A stretch of 64,000 nucleotides of DNA from Rhodosalinus sp041365695 (GTDB lineage: Bacteria > Pseudomonadota > Alphaproteobacteria > Rhodobacterales > Rhodobacteraceae): the NCBI RefSeq assembly GCF_041365695.1, contig NZ_JBGFSJ010000003.1, positions 124,001-188,000 on the forward strand, given 5' to 3'. Below, piece by piece: positions 1 through 7,617 of the stretch. Position numbers and translations under genes: made by a program. The notes under the pieces were generated by a model. The model did not search any database. It saw nothing but the letters and a program-made list of their open reading frames with translations, and had not been told where the DNA came from. Position 1 is the stretch's first letter; each line of letters starts with the position of its first letter.

Positions 1-294
1 ATCGGCCACGAGCCGCAGCAGCGCGACCGCCGCGCCCGTGGTGAGCGCCGCTGCGATAAGCGCCCAGCCCGTGCGCCGCAACGCCCCGGGCGCCGGGTGC
101 TCGGCGATCCGCCCGCCCCACCAGTGCCCGGCAGAGAACCCTGCGAGCACGACCGCGATGATCGCCGTCCAGGTGTAAAGCGACATGCCGACATAGGGCG
201 CCAGCATCCTCCCGGCGACAATCTCGACCACGAGGCTCGCGGCCGACACCCCGGCCTGCAGGATCACAAGAAGGGACAGCGGCGCACGGATCAT
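1..294 (-). CDS. Fused MFS/spermidine synthase-like membrane protein (N-terminal part, cut by window edge)
   Basis: Only the first 98 codons are inside the window; the gene runs off its left end. The visible part has a first hydrophobic helix (about residues 6-25) followed by an EIVAGRMLAPYVG motif, then a second helix and a GHWWGGRIA segment. This is the characteristic start of the spermidine-synthase-like proteins that carry an N-terminal membrane domain. Family members join a membrane half to a class I methyltransferase-like aminopropyltransferase half, and their substrate is usually unproven. The ATG was chosen because a GAGG lies about nine bases upstream; a GTG six bases earlier sits too close to it. 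The dedicated speD-speE pair lies about 21 kb away, so this is probably not the main spermidine synthase. Confidence 0.7.
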   Translation of the reverse strand, partial: MIRAPLSLLVILQAGVSAASLVVEIVAGRMLAPYVGMSLYTWTAIIAVVLAGFSAGHWWGGRIAEHPAPGALRRTGWALIAAALTTGAAVALLRLVAD

Positions 295-396
295 CGGCAC
301 GAACCTCGTCTTCGGGGGAGTGGCCGACAGTTACGCGGTCGCCGCGCCTCGCGGCAAGGGCAAACCGGTGGGCGGCCCCGGGGGTCAAGTTTGGGT

Positions 397-425
397 TTGC
401 AGGGCCGCGCGGTTTTGCCTATACG
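397..425 (+). promoter_or_regulatory. Probable promoter of the tRNA-Arg gene
   Basis: A TTGCAG box (397-402) and a TATACG box (420-425) are 17 bases apart, and the tRNA begins 12 bases after the second box, where a sigma-70 transcript would start. This is read by eye only. Confidence 0.4.
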
Positions 426-436
426 GCTCGTCGCAG

Positions 437-513
<77 letters not shown>

Positions 514-600
514 CCTTTCCCGCCTTTCAGTTTGGCCGGCCCCGGCTCGCGCCTGGCACGACGCGCTGCTTGCGGGCGCTGTCGGCGCGTGCCGCGCGCG

Positions 601-1338
601 TCAGACGCCGTATCGCGCGACGAAGTTCCGCAGTATGCGCTCGGGCCAGGTGACGGCGGCCGCGCGGCAGGCGATGGTCAGGGCATCGGCCTCCTCGGGA
701 TGGAAATAGCCGCGCTCGCGGTAGATCCTGATCCTCAGCGCGAACACCTCGCCGTCGGCTTCGGGGTGGAATTGCGTGGCGTAGACGTTGCGGCGGTGCC
801 GGACCATCTGGAACGGGCAGGGGCCCGACGTCACCAGCGCCGCCGCGTCGTTCGGAAGCGCCTCCATCGCTTCCTTGTGGCCCACGAGCGCGGCGAAGCT
901 GTCGGGCAGGCCGTCGAGCAACGGATCGCCCCGCCCGTCGGGCGTCACCTCGCAGGCCACGGCGCCGACCGGCTCTGCGTAAAGACCCTTGCCCACCGGG
1001 GCGCCGAGATGCCGGCCGAGGATCCCGATCCCGTAGCAGCAGCCAAGAAAGGGCAGGTCGCGCGCGCAGATCTCCGGCATGAGGCCAAGGACCGCGGCCT
1101 CGATCCGCGCCTCGACCGGCGCCTTCTCCTCGGGCGGGTCGCTCACGCAGCCGGGCCCCCCGCCCACGATCACGCCGGCATAATCGTCGAGGTCGAGGTC
1201 GGCCGGAAGCGCCTCCTGGTCGAGCCGGACGCGCCGCGCGCGGTCGGGCGCGATCCCGCCCTTGTCGAGGAAGGCGCGGTATTCGTCGTCGGCGACCTCG
1301 GTCTCGGGGCGAAGCTGGAGGATCAGGAAGGGTTTCAT
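601..1338 (-). CDS. Class I glutamine amidotransferase (GuaA N-domain-like)
   Basis: A 245-residue protein with the class I amidotransferase fold. The nucleophile lies in GCCYGIG (Cys101), and the His-Glu part of the triad is in QFHPEAD (His191, Glu193). A VGGGP oxyanion region is near residue 60. The family releases ammonia from glutamine or hydrolyses gamma-glutamyl compounds; stand-alone members like this one usually have no assigned substrate. The start was chosen at the ATG preceded by AGGAG at good spacing; the frame is open further upstream but lacks these features. It is the last gene of a minus-strand run behind the CoA-transferase and hydratase genes (64-bp gap), so co-transcription is likely. 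The true substrate is unknown. Confidence 0.85.
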   Translation of the reverse strand: MKPFLILQLRPETEVADDEYRAFLDKGGIAPDRARRVRLDQEALPADLDLDDYAGVIVGGGPGCVSDPPEEKAPVEARIEAAVLGLMPEICARDLPFLGCCYGIGILGRHLGAPVGKGLYAEPVGAVACEVTPDGRGDPLLDGLPDSFAALVGHKEAMEALPNDAAALVTSGPCPFQMVRHRRNVYATQFHPEADGEVFALRIRIYRERGYFHPEEADALTIACRAAAVTWPERILRNFVARYGV

Positions 1339-1402
1339 CGGGCTCTCCTGGCGCGGGGAACGAGAGTGCCGCGTGCCGGTCCGGCAGGCAACCGCATGCC
1401 GT

Positions 1403-2626
1403 TCAGGCGGCGGGCACGGGGCCGCCCACCACGCCCTTGTCGAACAGCCGTCCGATCTCGCCCGAAGAAAGCCCGGCCACATCGGCGAGCACCTCTTCGG
1501 TGTGCTGGCCCAGCTGCGGGGCCGGCGCGGGATCCGCGCGCCGTGCGGCCGAGAACGCGAAAGGGCTTTGCGGCGTCAGAAGCTCGCCGATGCCCGGCTG
1601 ATCGATCCGGGTGAAGAGCGGGTTCTCGGTGGAAAGGTCGGGGTCTTCCTCCATCGCGGTACGGAAATCGCGGAAGACCGACCAGGCGACGCCCGCCTTG
1701 TCGAAGGCATCGGCGAAATCGGCCACCTTCCGCGCCGCGAACCAGGGTTCGAGGATCGCGGTGATCTCGTGGCGCGCATGCCAGCGCTCGCCTTCCTGCG
1801 ACAGGTCGCGGCCGAGTCTCCGGCCGAGCGCGTCCATCTCCTCCGCGGTTCCGGTGACGTCGAGCAGGCCGCGCCACTGGCGCTGCGTCAGCCCGACCAC
1901 CATCACCCGCCGCCCGCAGGCACAGACGAAGTCCTGCCCGTAGGCCCCGTAAAGCGCGTTGCCCGCCTTTGGCCGGCTCTGGCCGGTCAACTCCGTCTCG
2001 CCGAGAATGCCGAGATTGCCGAGCATCGCCGCGGCCACGTCCTTGAGCGCGATCTCCACCTGCTGGCCGCGCCCCGTGCGCAGCCGCGCCCGTTCCGCCG
2101 CGAGAAGCCCCGCCACCGCCATGTTGCCCGCGATGCAGTCCCAGGCCGGGAGGACATGTGCGACCGGATCGGTCGAGCCCTCGGGCCCGGTGGCGTCGGG
2201 AAAGCCGAGCGACGGGTTGACGGTGTAATCCACCGCCGCGCGCCCGTGGCGGTCGCCGGTGAGCGTCAGCATCACGAGGTCGGCCCGGTGCCGGGACAAC
2301 GTCTCGTAGTCCATCCAGCCGCGCACCCGGAGATTAGTCAGGAAAAGCCCCGCATCCTCGCCGGGCGCGGTGACGATGCGGGTGATGAGCTCCCGCCCCT
2401 CGGGGCTTTTCATGTCGACCGCGACCGAGCGTTTGCCCTTGTTGAGCCCCGCCCAGAAGAGCGAGCGCCCGTTCGGCGCCACCGGCCAGCGCCGCGCGTC
2501 GAGCCCGCCCTCCAGCCGGTCGAAGCGGATCACGTCCGCACCCATCTGCGCCAGTGTCATGCCCGCGAGCGGGATGGCGACGAAGGCGGAGCCCTCGACC
2601 ACCCGCATGCCATTCAGGATCGCCAT
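1403..2626 (-). CDS. CaiB/BaiF class III CoA-transferase, resembling mesaconyl-CoA C1-C4 transferase (Mct)
   Basis: The 407-residue protein has the class III CoA-transferase layout: an N-terminal Rossmann region (GMRVVEGSAF near residue 6), a NKGKRSVAVD motif near 62-71, and a GQQVEIALKD segment whose Asp196 fits the catalytic aspartate. The stretch VDYTVNPSLGFP and the HVLPAWD segment recall 2-methylfumaryl-CoA isomerase (Mct) of the 3-hydroxypropionate bi-cycle, which moves CoA within mesaconyl-CoA. The hydratase-like gene immediately upstream (one base between them) fits the Mct-Meh pairing. Family membership is secure; the exact substrate is inferred from resemblance and neighbourhood. 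No citramalyl-CoA lyase is present nearby to complete a route. Confidence 0.82.
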   Translation of the reverse strand: MAILNGMRVVEGSAFVAIPLAGMTLAQMGADVIRFDRLEGGLDARRWPVAPNGRSLFWAGLNKGKRSVAVDMKSPEGRELITRIVTAPGEDAGLFLTNLRVRGWMDYETLSRHRADLVMLTLTGDRHGRAAVDYTVNPSLGFPDATGPEGSTDPVAHVLPAWDCIAGNMAVAGLLAAERARLRTGRGQQVEIALKDVAAAMLGNLGILGETELTGQSRPKAGNALYGAYGQDFVCACGRRVMVVGLTQRQWRGLLDVTGTAEEMDALGRRLGRDLSQEGERWHARHEITAILEPWFAARKVADFADAFDKAGVAWSVFRDFRTAMEEDPDLSTENPLFTRIDQPGIGELLTPQSPFAFSAARRADPAPAPQLGQHTEEVLADVAGLSSGEIGRLFDKGVVGGPVPAA

Positions 2627-2627
2627 G

Positions 2628-3485
2628 TCATTCCTCCCATTCGGCGGTGGCCTGCATCCCCTGGTGGCCGGCGGCCGCCACGGTGCAGAGGCTCAGCCCC
2701 GGCGCGTCCTCCCCGCGCCAGGCGCAAAGCCCGATGTCCTCCCCGGCGAACATCGGATGCACGCCGCGAAAGCTGAAACGGTCGGGTGCGCGGCCCGCGA
2801 CCTCTGTGGCGAGCGCCATGAGGCACATGGCCTGCATGGGCCCGTGCACCACGAGGCCGGGATATTTTTCCACCCCGGTGGCGTAGGGCAGGTCGAAGTG
2901 GATGCGGTGCGCGTTGAAGGTCGCGGCGGAGTAGCGGAAAAGCCGCGCCTCGGTCATCGGCACTGTCAGCTTCGCCTCGCATCGCGTTGGGGCCGGGATC
3001 TTTTTCGGGGGAGAGAACGCTGTCGGCATCGGCATGTAGACGATGTCCTGCCGCTCTTCCACGGCCAGGCCCGACGGTCCGGAGAGGCGGTGCTCCACCG
3101 TGACGAAGATCATCTCGCCGCGCTCGTTCTCGACCTGCCGGATGCGCGCGATGCGCGACTGGCGCCGCACCTCGTCGCCGACGGCGAGCCCGGCGTGGAA
3201 GCGCAGCGCCCCGCCTGCCCACATGCGCCGTTCCAGCGTGATGGGCGGCAGGAAGGCCCCGCGCTCGGGGTGGCCGTCGGGGCCGAGGCGGTCCATCGGT
3301 GCCGCGGGATGGAAGAGACCCCAGTGCCAGAGCGGGGGCAGCGGCGTGCCGGGGGCGGGATCGGGCGGCGGCGTGCCGGGCAGGTCGGAGAGCGTGCAGG
3401 CCATCATCGACACGGCGGCCGGGCTTGCGGTGTCACGGTCTTCGCGCGTGCGCCCGACCCAGGCGTCGTAATCCGGTTCGCTCAT
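2628..3485 (-). CDS. MaoC/HTD2-type hydratase, resembling mesaconyl-C4-CoA hydratase (Meh)
   Basis: A 285-residue double-hotdog protein of the fungal HTD2/MaoC N-terminal type. The C-terminal half holds FNAHRIHFDLPYA, with the hydratase Asp/His pair, and a GLVVHGPMQA loop. Such enzymes add water to enoyl-CoA thioesters; Meh, which forms citramalyl-CoA from mesaconyl-C4-CoA, belongs to this group. It is the first gene of a three-gene minus-strand set with the CoA-transferase and the amidotransferase. A GGAGGAG lies upstream of the ATG, although at long spacing. The substrate assignment depends on the pairing with the CoA-transferase and could be another branched dicarboxylyl-CoA such as itaconyl-CoA. 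Confidence 0.8.
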   Translation of the reverse strand: MSEPDYDAWVGRTREDRDTASPAAVSMMACTLSDLPGTPPPDPAPGTPLPPLWHWGLFHPAAPMDRLGPDGHPERGAFLPPITLERRMWAGGALRFHAGLAVGDEVRRQSRIARIRQVENERGEMIFVTVEHRLSGPSGLAVEERQDIVYMPMPTAFSPPKKIPAPTRCEAKLTVPMTEARLFRYSAATFNAHRIHFDLPYATGVEKYPGLVVHGPMQAMCLMALATEVAGRAPDRFSFRGVHPMFAGEDIGLCAWRGEDAPGLSLCTVAAAGHQGMQATAEWEE

Positions 3486-3594
3486 CCTGCCGACGCTCCT
3501 CCCTTCGTCGTGGCGCCCGGCATAGCGAAGATGATTGGCCTTTCCTACGAATACTTATGTGCACAATTCCGCGGCCGGGCTGCCCCGAAACGAG

Positions 3595-3618
3595 AAGGGG
3601 CGCCCGCTGGCGCCCCTT
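3595..3618 (-). terminator. Rho-independent terminator of the DUF882 gene
   Basis: A perfect 10-bp stem (AAGGGGCGCC paired with GGCGCCCCTT) with a four-base loop lies 28 bases after the minus-strand DUF882 gene. In that direction it is followed by a short T-rich stretch. Confidence 0.75.
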
Positions 3619-3645
3619 GCGATACCGGCTTTCGCGTGCGTCGCC

Positions 3646-4215
3646 TCAGCTGCCCCAACTGCGCACCGGGCCGCAGTCCATGTGCACGAAGTTGGAGCCC
3701 GTGTAGCGCCCCACGCCGCCGCCCTTGCAGGCAAGCGCCGCGCGCGACAGCTGGCTGACCGAACGGGAGTTCAGGCGCACGTCCGCCGCTTCCCCGCGCA
3801 GGTGGCGCGAATTCTTGGCGACGCCCGATCCGCGCGAGCGCAGCATGGCGTTGGTCTGCGGGCTGCGGTAGCCCGAGATCAGCATGTAGGGTTCGGAGGT
3901 GTCCATCATGTTGTGCGCGGCGGCAAGGATGTCGAGCGTGCGAAGGTCGATGGCCTTCACGTCGTTGCTCCGCCAGTCGCGCATGAACAGGTTGATCTCT
4001 TCCACGGCGTCGCGGATGTAGTTCCCGTCGATCCAGTAGATCATGTCGATCCGTTCGCCGGTGCGTCCGGAATACATCCGCAGCCGGCGGACGTCGCCGC
4101 CGCCGCGCAGGAAGCCCGCCGCGCTGGAATAGGTGGGCGCCGCCGCGACTGCCGTCGCCGCGAAAGCCGCCAGAACGCCGCGCCGCGAGAAAGTGCCGTT
4201 CGGTTTTTCCGTCAT
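3646..4215 (-). CDS. DUF882 / YcbK-like peptidase M15 family protein with Tat signal
   Basis: The 189-residue precursor begins with a twin-arginine signal (FSRRGVLAAF, residues about 9-18) and an Ala-rich hydrophobic segment, so it is exported folded. The mature part contains SGYRSPQTN, SRHLRGEAADV and NFVHMDCG, the conserved segments of the DUF882 group related to D-Ala-D-Ala carboxypeptidases of family M15; the His and Asp in HLRGEAAD and the last His are the likely zinc ligands. It probably acts on peptidoglycan peptides in the periplasm. It is transcribed away from an L,D-transpeptidase gene, which supports a cell-wall role. The ATG was chosen for its fit to the signal peptide; a longer upstream reading frame has no export signal. 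Confidence 0.88.
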   Translation of the reverse strand: MTEKPNGTFSRRGVLAAFAATAVAAAPTYSSAAGFLRGGGDVRRLRMYSGRTGERIDMIYWIDGNYIRDAVEEINLFMRDWRSNDVKAIDLRTLDILAAAHNMMDTSEPYMLISGYRSPQTNAMLRSRGSGVAKNSRHLRGEAADVRLNSRSVSQLSRAALACKGGGVGRYTGSNFVHMDCGPVRSWGS

Positions 4216-4573
4216 GTTAAGCCGCCTGTCCGTCGCCTCGTGCCGGGCGCGTCGTTGCGCGCCCGATCTTGCCCAGTTCTTTCCCCAGTAAGGTTCGTAT
4301 CGCATGGCGGGGATGCGCCACCAAGGGGTGATTCTGGCTAAGCTCTTGTAAACAGGGATTTCGGCAAGTTTTCGCTCAGCCCTTGCGTCAAGCTGCGTCG
4401 GCCCGCCCGTGCAAGGCCACGACATCGCAAGGGATTTTTCGTCCGGCCACGCGAATGTGTCTGGACAGGGCGCAGCCATCCCGCATCCTGCGAGCCGGGA
4501 TCTGCGGCGCGCGCCCGCGGGTCCCGATATGATTGAAGATGCCTGCGATTTCACGACGCGAGGAGCCTCGACG
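4216..4573. other. Intergenic region between divergent cell-wall genes
   Basis: These 358 bases separate the DUF882 gene (minus) from the L,D-transpeptidase gene (plus) and must hold both promoters. Several TTG-rich hexamers are present, but none makes a convincing -35/-10 pair. No RNA gene or repeat was recognised. Confidence 0.5.
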
Positions 4574-6184
4574 ATGACCCTGACCTGCCTTCGCAAACGC
4601 CTTGCAGAGGCTGCCCTCGCCGTTCTTCTGGCCGCCGCGCTCCCGGCAGCGGCGGAACCGCTTACCGCCTACAAGCAGGCGCTCGCCGAGACGGCGTCGC
4701 GCGACGGCGACCTCGCGGCGGTCTACCGCGCGCGGGATTACGCGCCGATCTGGACGGGCCGCGAAGAGATCCATGCCGCCCGCCGCGCCGCGCTTCTCTC
4801 CGCGCTGGAGAACGCGCATCTTCACGCGCTTCCCGCCGCGGCCTACCGCGCCGACGAGGTGCGCGCCCGTCTCGCCGACACGCGGTCGGCGCGCGACCTG
4901 GGCGAGATCGAGGCGATGCTGTCGCGGCTGTTCCTCGTCTATGCGCGCGACGTGCAGACAGGCGTCGTCGAGGATCCCTCCGACATCGACCGCGCGATCG
5001 TGCGCGACATCGCCCGGCGCGACCGGCAGGAGTTGCTGAACGCGCTCGCCGAAGCGGAGAACCCGCGCGCCTTCTTTCGTGGCCTGCCGCCGCAAAGTGC
5101 GGACTACGCGCGCCTGATGAAGGCGCGGATGCAGCTTCTGGGCACCGTCGCGCGGGGCGGCTGGGGGCCGGCCGTGCCCGAGGGCGCGAAGCTCGAACCC
5201 GGCGACACCGGGCCCGCGGTGGTCGCGCTGCGCGACCGGCTCGTCGCCATGGGCTACCTCGACCGCACGCCCGCGCGGGACTATACCGCCGCACTCGCCA
5301 AGGCCGTCCGCCGCTTCCAGCAGGATCACGGGCTGGAGCCCGACGGCATCGCCGGCCCCTCGACGCTGGAAGAGATCAACGTGCCGCCTGCCCGGCGGCT
5401 GAGGTCCGTGGCGGTGGCGATGGAGCGCGAGCGCTGGCTCGACCCCGACCGCGGCGCGCGCCACATCCTGGTGAACCTCACCGATTTCTCGGCGCGCATC
5501 GTGGACGATGGCAAGGTCACCTTCGAGACCCGCGCCGTCGTGGGCGCGAGGAACGCCTCCAAGCCGACCCCCGAGTTCTCGGACGCGATGGAGTACATGG
5601 TCGTCAACCCGTCCTGGAACGTGCCGCGCTCGATCATGGCGCGCGACTACCTGCCGAGACTGCAGCGCAACCGCAACGCGGCCTCCTACATGCAGCTCGT
5701 CGACAGCCGGGGGCGGGTGGTGAGCCGCAGCAGCGTGAACTTCAACGCCTACAGCGCGCAGAGTTTCCCGTTCCGCCTGCGCCAGCCGCCCTCGCCGCGC
5801 AATGCGCTGGGGCTGGTGAAGTTCATGTTCCCCAACCCTTACGCCATCTATCTGCACGACACGCCCGACAAGCACCTGTTCGACCGCGAGGTGCGCACCT
5901 ACTCGAGCGGCTGCGTACGTCTTCAGCAGCCCTTCGAATTCGCCTACGAGCTTCTGTCGCGGCAGACCGACGATCCCCGGGGCCTTTTCCACGCAAGGCT
6001 CGACACGGGCAACGAAACGCGGATCGACCTCGAGACGCCGGTGCCCGTGCACCTCGTCTACCGGACGGCCGTGACCACGGCCAAGGGGGGCCTGCAGTTC
6101 CGCCGGGACATCTACGGGCGCGACGCGCGGATCTGGGACGCGCTCGCGGCCGCGGGGGTGGCGCTCGGCGCGGCGGAGGGCTAG
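4574..6184 (+). CDS. L,D-transpeptidase of the YcbB (LdtD) type
   Basis: The 536-residue protein has a Sec signal peptide (residues 1-27, ending around AAAEP), an L,D-transpeptidase scaffold domain, a peptidoglycan-binding helix bundle with GYLDRTPARDYTAAL and DGIAGPSTL near residues 224-262, and a C-terminal YkuD catalytic domain. The catalytic signature is HDTP (His428) with SSGCVRLQ (Cys447). Enzymes of this type form 3-3 crosslinks between meso-diaminopimelate residues in periplasmic peptidoglycan, or attach proteins to it. The start has AGGAG eight bases upstream. The gene is divergent from the DUF882 gene and is followed 27 bases later by lpxD, so part of lpxD transcription may come from this promoter. 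Confidence 0.93.
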   Translation: MTLTCLRKRLAEAALAVLLAAALPAAAEPLTAYKQALAETASRDGDLAAVYRARDYAPIWTGREEIHAARRAALLSALENAHLHALPAAAYRADEVRARLADTRSARDLGEIEAMLSRLFLVYARDVQTGVVEDPSDIDRAIVRDIARRDRQELLNALAEAENPRAFFRGLPPQSADYARLMKARMQLLGTVARGGWGPAVPEGAKLEPGDTGPAVVALRDRLVAMGYLDRTPARDYTAALAKAVRRFQQDHGLEPDGIAGPSTLEEINVPPARRLRSVAVAMERERWLDPDRGARHILVNLTDFSARIVDDGKVTFETRAVVGARNASKPTPEFSDAMEYMVVNPSWNVPRSIMARDYLPRLQRNRNAASYMQLVDSRGRVVSRSSVNFNAYSAQSFPFRLRQPPSPRNALGLVKFMFPNPYAIYLHDTPDKHLFDREVRTYSSGCVRLQQPFEFAYELLSRQTDDPRGLFHARLDTGNETRIDLETPVPVHLVYRTAVTTAKGGLQFRRDIYGRDARIWDALAAAGVALGAAEG

Positions 6185-6211
6185 AGAAGCCGGGCAGGGC
6201 CCGGAGGAGTC

Positions 6212-7303
6212 ATGAGCCACACAATTGCCGATATCGCCGCCGCGCTCGGGCTGGAGGCCTTCGGCGATACGGCCATCGCGGTGACCGGGGCGGCGGAGCC
6301 CGCGGATGCGGGCCGCTCCGACATCGCCGTCGCCATGAACCCCGCCTATGCGGAGCGCCTTGCCGAAGGCGCGGCGCGGGCCGCGATCCTCTGGTCCGGC
6401 GCGGACTGGCAGGCGCTGGGGCTGGAGGCCGCGATCGCCGCCCCGCGTCCGCGGCTCGCGATGGCGGGTCTGACCGCGATACTCGACCGCGGGCAGGGCT
6501 ATGCCCCCGGCATCCACCCGAGCGCGGTGATCGATCCCTCGGCGGAAATCGGCGCCGAGTGCAGCATCGGCCCGCTTGCCGTCATCGGCCCCGGGGCGCG
6601 CATCGGGCGCGGCACGACCGTGGGGCCGCAGGCCTTCGTCGGGGCGGAGGCGGTGCTGGGCGAGGGCTGCGCGCTGCGCGAGGGCGTGCGGATCGGGGCG
6701 CGGGTGCGCCTGGGCGCCCGCGTGATCCTGCAGCCGGGCGTGGTGATCGGCGGCGACGGGTTTTCCTTCGTGACGCCCGAGGTTTCCGGCGTGGAGCGCG
6801 TGCGGGAGTCCCTCGGCGATCAGGGCGAGATCGCGCCGCAAAGCTGGGTGCGCATTCATTCCCTGGGCGGGGTGAGCATCGGCGACGACGTGGAGATCGG
6901 CGCCAACTCCTGCATCGATCGCGGCACGATCCGCGACACCGCCGTCGGCGCGGGCACGAAACTCGACAATCTCGTGCAACTGGGCCACAACGTCGTGATC
7001 GGGCGCGACTGCCTGATCTGCGGCCTCGTCGGCGTGGCAGGGTCATCGGTGGTCGGCGACAACGTGGTGCTGGGCGGGCAGACGGGCATCAGCGACAACC
7101 TGACCGTGGGCGACGGCGTGATCACCGGCGGGGGCACCAAGGTTCTGTCGAGCATCCCGGCCGGGCGGGTGATGCTTGGCTACCCGGCGACGAAAATGGA
7201 TGCGCAGATCGAGACCTACAAGGCGCTCCGCCGGCTGCCGCGTCTCGCCCGGGAGGTCGCGGCGCTGAAGAAAGCGGTTTCAAAGCTCGGAGCGAACGAC
7301 TAG
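6212..7303 (+). CDS. lpxD: UDP-3-O-acylglucosamine N-acyltransferase (LpxD)
   Basis: A 363-residue LpxD with the N-terminal uridine-binding domain (residues 1 to about 100) and a long left-handed beta-helix built of hexapeptide repeats such as IDPSAE, IGAECS, IGPGAR. The catalytic His lies in NLVQLGHNVVIG. LpxD transfers the second 3-hydroxyacyl chain from acyl-ACP to UDP-3-O-acylglucosamine in lipid A synthesis. The start has GGAGG at good spacing. What is unusual is the company: in most alphaproteobacteria lpxD sits in the bamA-fabZ-lpxA-lpxB cluster, while here it is followed by an ACP and a ketoacyl synthase. It may be a second LpxD with a different acyl preference, or the only one, relocated. 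Confidence 0.92.
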   Translation: MSHTIADIAAALGLEAFGDTAIAVTGAAEPADAGRSDIAVAMNPAYAERLAEGAARAAILWSGADWQALGLEAAIAAPRPRLAMAGLTAILDRGQGYAPGIHPSAVIDPSAEIGAECSIGPLAVIGPGARIGRGTTVGPQAFVGAEAVLGEGCALREGVRIGARVRLGARVILQPGVVIGGDGFSFVTPEVSGVERVRESLGDQGEIAPQSWVRIHSLGGVSIGDDVEIGANSCIDRGTIRDTAVGAGTKLDNLVQLGHNVVIGRDCLICGLVGVAGSSVVGDNVVLGGQTGISDNLTVGDGVITGGGTKVLSSIPAGRVMLGYPATKMDAQIETYKALRRLPRLAREVAALKKAVSKLGAND

Positions 7304-7334
7304 ATCGGCGCCGAGCGCAAGGAAGGGGCGTGCC

Positions 7335-7598
7335 ATGAGCGGTGTGCGGGACAAGGTGATCGAGATCATCGCCCAGCAGGCGGTGCTGGAGCCTTCCGAC
7401 GTGTCGATGGACAGCACGCTCGAGGAGCTCGGGATCGACAGCCTGGGCCTTGTCGAGAGCATCTTCGCGATCGAGGAAGCCTTCGACATCTCCGTCCCCT
7501 TCAACGCAAACGATCCCCGGGAAAGCGATTTCGACATCTCGTCGGTGGCCTCCATCGTGGCCGGGATCGAGCGGCTCGTCGCAGAGCAGCACGCGTGA
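7335..7598 (+). CDS. Specialised acyl carrier protein
   Basis: An 87-residue four-helix acyl carrier protein. The phosphopantetheine attachment serine is in ELGIDSLGLVE, about residue 37. The sequence differs from ordinary AcpP and resembles the dedicated carriers that serve lipid A or nodulation-type acyl chains. A purine-rich AAGGAAGGGG lies upstream of the ATG. It sits 31 bases after lpxD and 19 bases before a ketoacyl synthase, so it probably carries the acyl chain these partners make and use. Confidence 0.9.
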   Translation: MSGVRDKVIEIIAQQAVLEPSDVSMDSTLEELGIDSLGLVESIFAIEEAFDISVPFNANDPRESDFDISSVASIVAGIERLVAEQHA

Positions 7599-7617
7599 GC
7601 GGCCGGGACGGCGCGCG

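Noticed and set aside
4388..6988. An 866-codon open frame on the minus strand opposite the L,D-transpeptidase and lpxD
   Set aside because: Antisense shadow with Arg/His/Ala-rich composition; the plus-strand genes have full domain support.
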